From: Cytophagales bacterium
GTDB taxonomy: Bacteria; Bacteroidota; Bacteroidia; Cytophagales; Cyclobacteriaceae
Length of the DNA: 15,139 nt
Direction: 5' to 3'
Assembly (NCBI GenBank): GCA_029262955.1
Contig: JAJCYL010000712.1
Span: forward strand, 1 to 15,139
The notes under the pieces are model-generated. The model was not told the origin of the DNA and did not search any database. It saw only the letters and a program-made list of their open reading frames with translations. The translations under genes were made by a program, and so were the position numbers. Every line of letters begins with the position of its first letter. Positions within the stretch are counted from its first letter, which is position 1. Shown piece by piece: positions 1 through 8,227 of this stretch.

Positions 1-477
1 TTCTTGGGGTCAGGACCAATGTACGGTACCGCCAAAGAATCACATTTAAAGGTTCAGGAACTGAGTGATGGTCAAATCATATGTAAACACGATTCTTATT
101 TGGGTTTTCGCCATGGACCGAAAGCGGTGATTGACAATGACACTTTAGTCGTGTATCTCATGAGCAACAACAGCCATGCATCCAAATACGAGATAGACTT
201 AATTCTTTCTATGAAAAATGGGAAAAATGCACTCTGCCAGATTGGAGTAATGGAAAAGGACATTGATGTCATCCGAACAGATCTGTCACTCATCATGAAC
301 ACCGATTCTAGCCCGTCCATTGCTGAGGAGTTCCTGTCAGTATGTAGCATAATACCTGCTCAGATCATTGGGTTTTTTAAGTCCATGGACTTGGGACTTA
401 CGCCGGACAATCCCTCAGTGAGCGGGTCAATTTCGAGAGTAGTTGAGGGTGTAATCATTTACAATAAACCTCAATAA
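1..477 (+). CDS. agaS: AgaS-family galactosamine-6-phosphate deaminase/isomerase (3' part)
   Basis: The gene is open at the left edge of the window (frame begins at base 1) and ends at TAA 475-477, leaving 158 residues of an expected ~380-390. What remains is the C-terminal SIS (sugar isomerase) domain. It starts in the LGSGPMYGTAKE sugar-phosphate-binding loop, followed by LKVQELSDGQ and the diagnostic SYLGFRHGPK segment (visible residues 32-41) shared by AgaS proteins. In the family, AgaS deaminates and isomerises galactosamine-6-phosphate to tagatose-6-phosphate in the cytoplasm. The next two genes, a PfkB kinase and a class II aldolase, are the expected following steps, which supports this role over a GlmS-like or regulatory SIS protein. 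The gap to the kinase is 42 bases. Whether the missing N-terminal half is intact cannot be judged here. Confidence 0.88.
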   Translation, partial: FLGSGPMYGTAKESHLKVQELSDGQIICKHDSYLGFRHGPKAVIDNDTLVVYLMSNNSHASKYEIDLILSMKNGKNALCQIGVMEKDIDVIRTDLSLIMNTDSSPSIAEEFLSVCSIIPAQIIGFFKSMDLGLTPDNPSVSGSISRVVEGVIIYNKPQ

Positions 478-519
478 CTTTGAAGAATCATCTCTTTCAA
501 CGCCCAAACTTCTGGATTA

Positions 520-1470
520 ATGAAAAATCTTGACGTTTTAGTAGTAGGTGAACTGAATGTAGATCTCATCCTGGATGACATCCAGGGTTTTCCTGAGATT
601 GGTAAAGAAATAATTGCGAATAAATTCACGGTCACTCTTGGCAGTAGCTCGGCAATTTTTGCCAGCAACCTAAGCTCTTTAGGCAATAAAGTAACCTTTT
701 TAGGCAAAGTTGGTAATGATAGCTTCTCTCAACTTATAATTAGCAGCCTTGCTTCCAAGGGTGTTAATACTGAACTAATTCTAAGATCAGATGAATACAA
801 TACCGGTGCCACTATTGTAATGAACTACGATATGGATCGGGCAAACGTAACATTTCCTGGAGCAATGGAATATTTAGAGGTTCCAGAAGTAACTGATGAC
901 ATCCTTGCCATGGCAAAACACTTGCACGTAAGTTCAATCTTCCTTCAGCCGTTACTAAAAAAAGACATTGTTACGCTCTTCAGCAGGGCCAAATCTATGG
1001 GTTTGACTACTTCAATGGATCCTCAGTGGGATCCTGAAGAAAAATGGGACTTGGATCTAATGAACCTCCTTCCCAATATTGATGTCTTCATGCCCAATAT
1101 AAAAGAATTTAATCTCTTAACTGGTGAAAACGACCTGCACCATAGCCTGGAGAAAGTCAGGTCTTTTGCAAACAACATTATTATCAAAGACGGTGAAAAT
1201 GGCGCTCATTTATGGGATGGCACTGAATTATATACCAAACCAGCATACTTAAATCCAAAGGTATCAGATTGTATTGGAGCAGGGGACAGCTTTAATGCCG
1301 GATTTATTCATCCTTATCTACAAGCTAAAGATTTAAAACATTGTGTTGAGACGGGAAATATAATTGGAGCGATAAGTACAACGCAACCGGGAGGAACGCA
1401 GGCATTTAAAGACAAAACTACAATTGAAGCCATCGCCAAAGAGCTCTTTTCCTTTGAATTAAAACTATGA
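520..1470 (+). CDS. PfkB-family sugar kinase, probable tagatose-6-phosphate kinase
   Basis: This 316-residue protein has normal length for the PfkB/ribokinase family. The N-terminal strand and VDLILD segment (residues 14-19) match the substrate-binding edge. NIKE (193-196) fits the NxxE motif that helps place Mg-ATP. DCIGAGDSF (250-258) is the PfkB signature, with Asp256 as the likely catalytic base. The usual GG hinge near residue 40 reads LGSSSA, a mild departure. The protein is cytoplasmic, with no signal peptide. Position between agaS and an aldolase suggests phosphorylation of tagatose-6-phosphate to the 1,6-bisphosphate. Fructokinase-type or direct amino-sugar kinase activity cannot be excluded, because PfkB substrate range is poorly predicted from sequence. 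Its TGA stop overlaps the aldolase ATG (ATGA at 1467-1470), so translation is probably coupled. Confidence 0.87.
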   Translation: MKNLDVLVVGELNVDLILDDIQGFPEIGKEIIANKFTVTLGSSSAIFASNLSSLGNKVTFLGKVGNDSFSQLIISSLASKGVNTELILRSDEYNTGATIVMNYDMDRANVTFPGAMEYLEVPEVTDDILAMAKHLHVSSIFLQPLLKKDIVTLFSRAKSMGLTTSMDPQWDPEEKWDLDLMNLLPNIDVFMPNIKEFNLLTGENDLHHSLEKVRSFANNIIIKDGENGAHLWDGTELYTKPAYLNPKVSDCIGAGDSFNAGFIHPYLQAKDLKHCVETGNIIGAISTTQPGGTQAFKDKTTIEAIAKELFSFELKL

Positions 1471-3362
1471 AATTATACGAACATTTATTAAACAACAAAA
1501 AGGAAGGTAAAGCAACGCTTGCAGCAAATTTTTACAATTTCGAAACCCTTTCTGCCGTATTGACCGCCGCCAAAAAGCTTAACTCACCCATAATTCTTCA
1601 ATTATCCGAAAGTTCCATCCGCTACATGGGATTAAAAGTTGCTAAGGGATTAGCTGATAAGGCAATCGAACAGTACGGAGTTACAGCATGGCTGCATATG
1701 GATCATGGTTCAGACGTTGATCTTGTGAAAGAATGCATTGATTGCGGATTCGACAGCGTGATGATTGATGCAAGCGAAAAGCCAATTGGAGACAATGTTC
1801 GCATTACAAGTGATATTGTCGACTATGCAAGATCTTACGATATAAATGTAGAAGCCGAATTGGGCTACATTGCTAAACTGGGTCAAGGGCAGAAAATGGT
1901 CTACACTCAGCCCGATGAAGCCAAGAACTTTGTCGAACAAACAGGAATAAATGCCCTTGCCATTGCGGTTGGTTCGGCCCATGGCTTTTACAAGGAAACA
2001 CCACAATTGCAACTTGATCTTATTGAACAAATCAATGCAGCTACGCCTGCAGCACTTGTTTTGCATGGCAGTTCTGGTATACCACATGATCAATTACAGC
2101 GGGCAATCTCTCGAGGTATTACGAAAATCAATCTGGCCACAGAAATAAAAAACATCTTCATGAAAACCCTCCAAAAGGTACTGCAAGAGACAGATGAAAT
2201 TGATCTCAGAGTCGTATTCCCAAAGGCAACTGAAAAAGCAACTGAATTAGTTTCTGAGAAACTCAGGGTTATTAATCTTGAGAAAATTATAAAAACTGCG
2301 CTATCAGTTATTATTTTCTTTACCTCAGGCAGTCTCTTTGCCCAAAACCCCGAAAATCTACTTCTGAAGGATTTCAAACCGGTCTCAATCTATAATACCC
2401 CAAAGACTGAGGTCAAAAAGGCTGCATACCCTGTAATTGACATGCATTCTCATGATTATGCCTCATCCCCGGATGAAGTAGAAAATTGGGTGAAAACCAT
2501 GAAGGAAAAGGGAATAGAGAAAACAATTCTATTGACCGGGGCAACAGGAGTCAAATTCGACAGTTTAGTTTCGGTCTATTCGAAGTACGGCAATAAGTTC
2601 GATCTGTGGTGCGGTTTCGACTATTCCGGATATAAGGAGCCAGGCTGGACTAAAAAGGCCATCAAAGAGTTAGAAAGATGCAAAAACGCAGGTGCGAAAG
2701 GTATTGGAGAATTGGGAGACAAAGGTTTGGGGTTGAAGAATTCCTTTCCAATTCCAGCCTGGGGGATGCATTTTGATGATAAAAGAATGCAGCCCTTGTT
2801 AAAACGTTGTGGTGAATTGGGGATGCCGATAAATGTACATATCGCTGAACCTTATTGGATGTATCTTGATATGGATGGCACTAATGATGGCTTGATGAAT
2901 GCTTATAACTGGGAAATAGACAAATCCAAAGAGGGTATCCTGTTACATCAAGAATTGATCCAAACACTTGAGAATTCAGTGAGCAACAATCCCCAAACAA
3001 CGTTTATAGCCTGTCACGTGGCCAATTGCAGTCATGACCTTGAAATTCTGGGTAAGTTATTAGATACGTATAAAAATCTGTATGCGGACATCGCTGCCAG
3101 ATATGCCGAGTTTTCTCCCACCCCCCGTCGAACAGAAGCTTTCTTCACAAAATACCAGGATAGAATTATCTACGGAACTGATATGGGTATGGATGCTGAT
3201 ATGTATGAAACAACCTTCAGAATACTAGAAAGTGGGGACGAACATTTTTACGAAAATGACTTGTTCGGTTATCACTGGCCACTATATGGTTTGAGTTTAA
3301 GTAATGAGGTCCTATCAAAAATATATTATGGAAATGCTACAAAGATTTTGGAAGCTAAATAA
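1467..3362 (+). CDS. Class II aldolase fused through an internal signal peptide to an amidohydrolase
   Basis: This single uninterrupted frame of 631 residues holds two enzymes. Residues 1 to about 272 are a complete KbaY/GatY/Fba-type class II aldolase. Asp79 and His80 sit in HMDHGSD, further zinc-ligand histidines are His172 (GSAHG) and His200 (LHGSSG), and the phosphate loop is INLATE near residue 222. Its expected reaction is cleavage of tagatose-1,6-bisphosphate to DHAP and glyceraldehyde-3-phosphate. Residues 274-292 then form a classic signal peptide ending LFA, with likely cleavage before Gln293. Residues ~320-631 are an Amidohydro_2 (PF04909-like) TIM barrel: His327 and His329 (HSH), His458 (HIAEP), His517 (ACHV) and Asp572 (YGTD). 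No ATG, GTG or in-frame TTG lies at the junction. Either this is a real fusion or a start/stop boundary has been lost by mutation or sequence error. The 3' end overlaps the next gene. Confidence 0.85.
   Translation: MKLYEHLLNNKKEGKATLAANFYNFETLSAVLTAAKKLNSPIILQLSESSIRYMGLKVAKGLADKAIEQYGVTAWLHMDHGSDVDLVKECIDCGFDSVMIDASEKPIGDNVRITSDIVDYARSYDINVEAELGYIAKLGQGQKMVYTQPDEAKNFVEQTGINALAIAVGSAHGFYKETPQLQLDLIEQINAATPAALVLHGSSGIPHDQLQRAISRGITKINLATEIKNIFMKTLQKVLQETDEIDLRVVFPKATEKATELVSEKLRVINLEKIIKTALSVIIFFTSGSLFAQNPENLLLKDFKPVSIYNTPKTEVKKAAYPVIDMHSHDYASSPDEVENWVKTMKEKGIEKTILLTGATGVKFDSLVSVYSKYGNKFDLWCGFDYSGYKEPGWTKKAIKELERCKNAGAKGIGELGDKGLGLKNSFPIPAWGMHFDDKRMQPLLKRCGELGMPINVHIAEPYWMYLDMDGTNDGLMNAYNWEIDKSKEGILLHQELIQTLENSVSNNPQTTFIACHVANCSHDLEILGKLLDTYKNLYADIAARYAEFSPTPRRTEAFFTKYQDRIIYGTDMGMDADMYETTFRILESGDEHFYENDLFGYHWPLYGLSLSNEVLSKIYYGNATKILEAK
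2286..2342 (+). other. Internal signal peptide / membrane segment at the fusion junction
   Basis: Codons for residues 274-292 of the fused protein encode a short basic stretch (IIKT), a hydrophobic core (ALSVIIFF) and a polar end with SLFA followed by Gln. This is a textbook type I signal peptidase site. Lys and Arg residues just upstream (RVINLEKIIK) favour a cytoplasmic N side, so an uncleaved product would be a type II membrane protein with the aldolase inside and the amidohydrolase in the periplasm. ATT at 2271 or 2286 are the only conceivable (very weak) in-frame starts that would make the amidohydrolase a separate gene. Confidence 0.75.
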
Positions 3363-5397
3363 GCTTCATGCCTTCATATTGTTTACTGTCGGCTACTTGT
3401 TTTCGGGTTGCCAAAGCAATCAATTAGAAATAATTCATGGTAATCTAAAGCTCGAGCTTAATGAAAAGATGCATACACGAATCGCATCACTCTCAGAAAA
3501 TTCAGATGTCATCAACAATCAATTTCAAGCTTCCGAAAACATCACCATTGACAACAAGATAATTAGTGATTTCAAAATAACGGAAGTGACGGAAAACACT
3601 TTCAATCAAGGTGAACTAAGTGGCAAATCATGGGCGATTAAGGGCATATCATCTGAAGGAATAGAAAAATCTCTCTCCATAAAAGCATATGATCAATTTC
3701 CGGACCTGCTAAGCACAACTGTAACTTATAGAAATACCGGCGATCGGACACCTTCCATCAATGAATGGATCAATCAAAATTATACCATTCAATCGAACAA
3801 CTATGATCCTCCCTTCTGGGCATTTCAGGGAAGTTCTTCTACAGAAAGAGATGATTGGATTAAACCTATTAACTCGGGGTATTATCAAAAAAATTACATG
3901 GGAATGAACGACTCAGATTATGGCGGAGGGATTCCCGTAACTGACATTTGGACACCAAATTTTGGGGTCTCAATCGGACATTTAGCTCTTGTTCCCAAAT
4001 TGGTGTCTTTACCCACAGAAATAGAGCCTGATGCAAACGACGTCTCCATTGGAATCAAGAAAGAATTTCCTTATCCAACCAGATTTGAACCCGGTTCTGA
4101 GGTAAAAACACTGGAAACCTTCGTCATGGTTCATAAAGGTGATTATTACAATGCACTTCAATCGTACTCCAAACTGATGCAGGCCAAGGGAATTAAAATC
4201 GTTGAACCGGAAGATGAGGCGTTTGAATCAATATGGTGTGCCTGGGGTTATATGCGCACTTTTACCCTTGATGAAGTCGTAGGCACTCTTCAGAAGGTTA
4301 AAGAGTTGAATATTAAATGGGCCGTACTTGATGATGGCTTTCAAATCGCGGAGGGAGACTGGAATGCTGATCCTAAGAAATTTCCTAGAGGAGATATAGA
4401 GATCAAAGAGTTGGTGGACAAAATTCACGAAACTGGTCTTAAAGCAAAACTTTGGTGGACACCCCTGGCCGCAGACCCTCATAGTGAAGCATTGAAGGAG
4501 AATCCGGAAATGGTTCTTTACCGGGAAGATGGTTCACCTCAGTTTATTACCTGGTGGGATGCTTATTATTTATCTCCTGCAAATCCAAAAACAATTGATC
4601 ATACGAAAGATATTATAAACTTATTTATGAAGGATTGGGGTTTTGATGGCTTAAAAATGGATGGTCAGCACATGAACGCAGTTGCCCCGGATCACAATTG
4701 GAAAGTCGAATTAGAGTATCCGGAAAAATCCGTCGAGGAGCTTCCCGCCTTCTTTCAAATGATCTACGATGAGGCTCGGGCAATTAAACCTAATGCAGTC
4801 ATTGAGAATTGTCCCTGTGGGACCTGTATGTCATATTACAATATGGCATCCATGAATCAGGCAGTCTCTTCCGACCCAACATCAAGTTGGCAAATAAGGC
4901 ATAAAGGCAAAACCTATAAGGCCTTAATCCCAAACACCGCCTATTATGGCGATCATGTCGAATTAAGTGATAATGGGGACGATTTCGCCACCTCATTTGG
5001 CATTGGAGCTGTTCTTGGAACAAAATTCACCTGGCCAAGGGATAACCCTGACGTGAAACGCAGCTATTTATTGACTCCTGAAAAAGAGAAAGTCTGGAAA
5101 AAATGGTTTTCTCTTTATGATGAAAAAATGCTTTCTAAAGAGCAATACCTGGGAGATCTGTATGACATTGGCTATGACAAGCCTGAGACTCATGTAATTT
5201 CCAAAGATGGAATTCTCCACTATGCATTTTATGCCGATGAATGGGAAGGTGAGATTAAATTAAGGGGATTAGGTGAAGGCACTTACCAAATTCGGGATTA
5301 TTTCAATAATGTCGATTTAGGAGAAGTGAATTCTACAAATTCAAGCATCTCAGCATCATTTGAACGGTTTCTATTAATAGAGGCACTTCCGAAATAA
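3334..5397 (+). CDS. GH36-like lipoprotein glycosidase (alpha-galactosidase / alpha-galactosaminidase)
   Basis: The product is an exported alpha-galactoside-type hydrolase of about 687 residues. I chose ATG 3334 because it gives a compact lipoprotein signal (LQRFWK, hydrophobic core, LFSGC with lipid Cys26). ATG 3304 and 3328 are in frame alternatives. A beta-rich N-terminal region is followed by a GH36/clan-D barrel: WAVLDDGFQ (Asp333, Asp334), KLWWTP (Trp374, Trp375), and DGLKMDGQ with Asp443 as likely nucleophile. Asp514 in SSDPTSSW is the likely acid/base. The loop that in common GH36 enzymes reads C-x-SGG-x-R is here CPCGTC (Cys493, Cys495, Cys498), so sugar specificity may differ. With agaS upstream, alpha-GalN or alpha-GalNAc substrates are plausible besides alpha-Gal. 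The start overlaps the preceding gene by 29 bases, and 19 bases separate it from the FAD gene. Confidence 0.82.
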   Translation: MLQRFWKLNKLHAFILFTVGYLFSGCQSNQLEIIHGNLKLELNEKMHTRIASLSENSDVINNQFQASENITIDNKIISDFKITEVTENTFNQGELSGKSWAIKGISSEGIEKSLSIKAYDQFPDLLSTTVTYRNTGDRTPSINEWINQNYTIQSNNYDPPFWAFQGSSSTERDDWIKPINSGYYQKNYMGMNDSDYGGGIPVTDIWTPNFGVSIGHLALVPKLVSLPTEIEPDANDVSIGIKKEFPYPTRFEPGSEVKTLETFVMVHKGDYYNALQSYSKLMQAKGIKIVEPEDEAFESIWCAWGYMRTFTLDEVVGTLQKVKELNIKWAVLDDGFQIAEGDWNADPKKFPRGDIEIKELVDKIHETGLKAKLWWTPLAADPHSEALKENPEMVLYREDGSPQFITWWDAYYLSPANPKTIDHTKDIINLFMKDWGFDGLKMDGQHMNAVAPDHNWKVELEYPEKSVEELPAFFQMIYDEARAIKPNAVIENCPCGTCMSYYNMASMNQAVSSDPTSSWQIRHKGKTYKALIPNTAYYGDHVELSDNGDDFATSFGIGAVLGTKFTWPRDNPDVKRSYLLTPEKEKVWKKWFSLYDEKMLSKEQYLGDLYDIGYDKPETHVISKDGILHYAFYADEWEGEIKLRGLGEGTYQIRDYFNNVDLGEVNSTNSSISASFERFLLIEALPK

Positions 5398-5416
5398 ATG
5401 CACCAATTGATATAAT

Positions 5417-6871
5417 ATGAGTAAACTACGAAGAAGGAATTTCATTAAAAACTCTATCGCTGCTGGAATAGGCACATCCTTATTCAATGTCGATTCATCC
5501 ACAGCCAAAGATAAATGGGATAAATCAGTATCAAAGGGCACTGTAGCTCCTAAAAAGGTCATCGTAGGAGGGGCAGGTATTGCCGGGTTATCTTGTGCGT
5601 ATGAGTTAATGAAAATGGGTCATGAGGTAACGGTCCTTGAGGCTTCCGGGAGGCACGGGGGCCATGTACTTACAGCACATGATGGTTTGTCTGATGGCCT
5701 TTATGGAGATTATGGTCAAGAGCATTTTACAAAACCTGGCTACGACAAATATTGGGAGTATGTGAAGGAATTTAATCTTACCGCTCTTCCCTATCCCAGA
5801 AGAAAGAATCTGGTCAGAAGGATCAATGGGGTATTCTACACCGAGGAAATGCTTAAAGATCCAGCTATCCTCCGCCGATTTGGCTTTAATGCAGATGAAG
5901 TCAAATATCTCTCAGATAACCCATGGACCGAATTGCGAAGGATGTTTATTCATCCCTATCTGGATAAATTTAAAGACGAATATCAGCCTTTTGGCATTGG
6001 GTATGATCAATTAGATAGCGTTCCGATGGCGGATATCTATGTGAAGGAAGGGGCATCCAAGACGGCCCAGGATTTCTTGGGAGGAAGACATTCTTCTGCC
6101 TTGTTCGGATTATGGATGGCAGCAATCCTGAAAATTCGCGGAGTCCCATCATCTCCAACAGATATATATCGGCTAAAAGGTGGCAATCAATTGCTAACTG
6201 ATGCCTTTGCGAAGAAACTTGGGCCCAAATTGTGGTTAAATTGCCAGATTAAAGCCATCACAAACAGCGACAAGGGAGTTAGTATATCCTATAGTCAACA
6301 AAGCCAGGTGAGTGAAATTTCAGCAGACTATTTTGTGAACTGCATTCCACTGCCGGCTTTCAAAAACATTCCTGTTAAACCCACCCTACCGGCTGGCAAA
6401 CAATATGTGATCGATAATGTTCATTATGGCACTGAGCAAAGATTCGTGTTTCAGGCCAGTTCAAAATTTTGGGAAAAAGATGGCTTGAACATCAATATGG
6501 ATTTAGACCATCCGGATTTAACGGAAGTATGGCACTCTTCGGAAGAAGTAGATACCCATCGGGTTATCTTACTTGGCGGAGGACCGGGAGGCATCTCTCC
6601 TCAACGTGCTCTCGCGGCATTTCGAGAAGTTTATCCCGGCAAGGATACTATTGAACAGGTAATTAGTAAGGATTGGTCAAAAGATGCTTTTTCACCTTAT
6701 TGTGAACGTCGATCCTTCCCCATTGGGGAACTAAGTAGGTTCTGGCCAACTATTCATAAGCCACATGGCCGCATCCATTTTGCGGGAGCTTATGCTGATA
6801 ATCTTAGTTGGGGAGCGGAAGCTGCTGTACGGTCAGCAAACAGGGTGGCTAAAGAAATTAATCTCACTTAA
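5417..6871 (+). CDS. Tat-exported FAD-dependent oxidoreductase, flavin amine oxidase type
   Basis: The 484-residue protein begins with a Tat signal, RRNFIK at residues 6-11 before a hydrophobic stretch, so it should be folded with its flavin before export. A Rossmann fold follows: GGAGIAG (51-57), Glu75 ending the second strand (VTVLEAS), and GRHGGH (78-83), where this superfamily more often has GGR. The C terminus has IHFAGAYADNLSWGAEAAV, matching the FAD-binding tail of amine oxidases and phytoene desaturase-like proteins. The substrate is unknown. Its place as last gene of an amino-sugar operon makes oxidation of an amino sugar, a glycoside or a side product possible, but nothing in the sequence proves it. 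It ends 21 bases before the tail of the convergent deacetylase-like gene. Confidence 0.83.
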   Translation: MSKLRRRNFIKNSIAAGIGTSLFNVDSSTAKDKWDKSVSKGTVAPKKVIVGGAGIAGLSCAYELMKMGHEVTVLEASGRHGGHVLTAHDGLSDGLYGDYGQEHFTKPGYDKYWEYVKEFNLTALPYPRRKNLVRRINGVFYTEEMLKDPAILRRFGFNADEVKYLSDNPWTELRRMFIHPYLDKFKDEYQPFGIGYDQLDSVPMADIYVKEGASKTAQDFLGGRHSSALFGLWMAAILKIRGVPSSPTDIYRLKGGNQLLTDAFAKKLGPKLWLNCQIKAITNSDKGVSISYSQQSQVSEISADYFVNCIPLPAFKNIPVKPTLPAGKQYVIDNVHYGTEQRFVFQASSKFWEKDGLNINMDLDHPDLTEVWHSSEEVDTHRVILLGGGPGGISPQRALAAFREVYPGKDTIEQVISKDWSKDAFSPYCERRSFPIGELSRFWPTIHKPHGRIHFAGAYADNLSWGAEAAVRSANRVAKEINLT

Positions 6872-6892
6872 CTAATCACCTAATCTCACACC

Positions 6893-8176
6893 CTAACTAG
6901 TTGCAGAATTGTATTCGATTATTGCCGATTTCGTTTTTAGATGCGGTTCTAATATCAGCGTGTACCTGAACTTGTTTCGTATTTTTTCGAATTCATGAGA
7001 TATCAAGTTGATCCTTTGAGGTTTGAAATCAAGTTGATTCAATGAGTCGATTTTTAATTGAAATCTTCCGTTGGCCAGTTCCTTAGGTACTAACTGGTCG
7101 TCAATCAATTCAAGAGTAATCACTCCTTTTTCAAATGATGCCCTCGAACCAACGTGATGAACCAGCTGTTTTCTAAATTCCTCTGAGTTGATTGATAAAA
7201 TACGGTCAAGCTTATTTTTGTATGGCTCAAGAAATGCAACCCATAAATCAACAATTTCAGAATTTCTATCAGAATCCAGATGTAAAAGGTTGGGCCAATG
7301 TAGACCACAAGTCGGACCAGCAATTATGCCCTTTGGCCCTTGGCCAAAAGTATTCCAGTTCAATACGTCCTCTCCTCTGTCTACTGTTATTACTTCACTA
7401 TCGATTCCAAACACTTCAAACTGCACACCTTCTGTATTATACATGTTATTAAAAGGTGTATTTATATAATTAATGCCTTTCTTCTTTATTACCTCCGCCA
7501 TACTAAACATGTGATCACCTGTTTTACCAAATCCATGTAAAAATGCAGTAGGCACAAAAGACGACGGGAAGGATCCCAATTGATTTTGGTCAAGGAGTTT
7601 TTCGAAATAATCTAAGTGCAATTCTACCTGTTCAAGCGGACGCATTCTTCCGGTATTATCTGCCCATTCGGCCCTCGTAAAATTTTCACCATCCCAATAT
7701 TCATGCCCTACACCATGTAGCGTTAACTCATAATGTTTATGATTATTGGTAATAATCTCAGCAGCTTCATCCAACCAGGGACCTACCCATTTTGAATTAT
7801 CCCAATTCTTACCCATCCATGTACTGGTAGGAAGGTTTTTTAGTATATTCTCTCTATCCCACTCACAAAGAATTGTCGCAGCTTGAGGCCTTACACCAAG
7901 TTTCTTACCCAAATCAACTATTGCCTGATAATCTGCGGGTACATGATCGCGGGATATCCCTGTTCTATAAGGTTGTTGATGTGCATTACCATCTTCTCCC
8001 GACCACCAACCTACATCATCAATTACGATTTGTATGGGTAATGGAATCTCTACCTCAAGGTCATCACTTTTGTTCTTTGTTGTTTTAGCGCATGAGAAGA
8101 GTTGTGGTACTGCTAACCCAGCACCTATTGATACGGTCTGTTTTGCAAAATGACGCCTTGTAATGTTTCTCAGCAT
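6893..8176 (-). CDS. Tat-exported NodB-like polysaccharide / amino-sugar deacetylase
   Basis: The 427-residue protein starts with a Tat motif, RRHFAK (residues 7-12), and a hydrophobic stretch ending LFSC. Cys29 could be lipidated, making it a Tat lipoprotein. The core looks like a divergent NodB fold: IDDVGWW (52-58) supplies the paired aspartates, and HGVGH (His154, His158) the metal-binding HxxxH. VPTAF near 208-212 occupies the place of the usual RPPY-like strand. The region after ~290 does not resemble a family I can name and is probably an extra domain. NodB-type enzymes remove N- or O-acetyl groups from sugars with a divalent metal. Beside GH36- and GH109-type genes and agaS, GalNAc residues are a reasonable candidate substrate. 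It is the last gene of the minus-strand run, 51 bases after an amidohydrolase. The enzyme class is fairly likely; the substrate is inference. Confidence 0.68.
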   Translation of the reverse strand: MLRNITRRHFAKQTVSIGAGLAVPQLFSCAKTTKNKSDDLEVEIPLPIQIVIDDVGWWSGEDGNAHQQPYRTGISRDHVPADYQAIVDLGKKLGVRPQAATILCEWDRENILKNLPTSTWMGKNWDNSKWVGPWLDEAAEIITNNHKHYELTLHGVGHEYWDGENFTRAEWADNTGRMRPLEQVELHLDYFEKLLDQNQLGSFPSSFVPTAFLHGFGKTGDHMFSMAEVIKKKGINYINTPFNNMYNTEGVQFEVFGIDSEVITVDRGEDVLNWNTFGQGPKGIIAGPTCGLHWPNLLHLDSDRNSEIVDLWVAFLEPYKNKLDRILSINSEEFRKQLVHHVGSRASFEKGVITLELIDDQLVPKELANGRFQLKIDSLNQLDFKPQRINLISHEFEKIRNKFRYTLILEPHLKTKSAIIEYNSATS

Positions 8177-8227
8177 TTGAATTACAAATTCCGTTTATTA
8201 TCTCTATTTGATATCATTACTCTTAAT

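Noticed and set aside
1710..2093. 127-codon minus-strand open frame opposite the aldolase
   Set aside because: It lies wholly within the conserved aldolase coding sequence, has no recognisable domain, and looks like a shadow frame.
2278..2292. TTG 2278 as a separate start codon for the amidohydrolase half of the fusion
   Set aside because: In the sequence as given this frame reads TTG AGA AAA TTA TAA and stops at once, so it cannot start the amidohydrolase without an added base.
3304..3333. Earlier in-frame starts of the GH36-like gene (3304, 3328)
   Set aside because: They lengthen the signal n-region and the overlap with the fused gene without benefit; ATG 3334 gives a normal lipoprotein signal, though they are not excluded.
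6872..6892. Bidirectional terminator between the convergent operons
   Set aside because: The 21-base gap and its flanks show no stem-loop with a T-run; only simple AT-rich sequence is visible.
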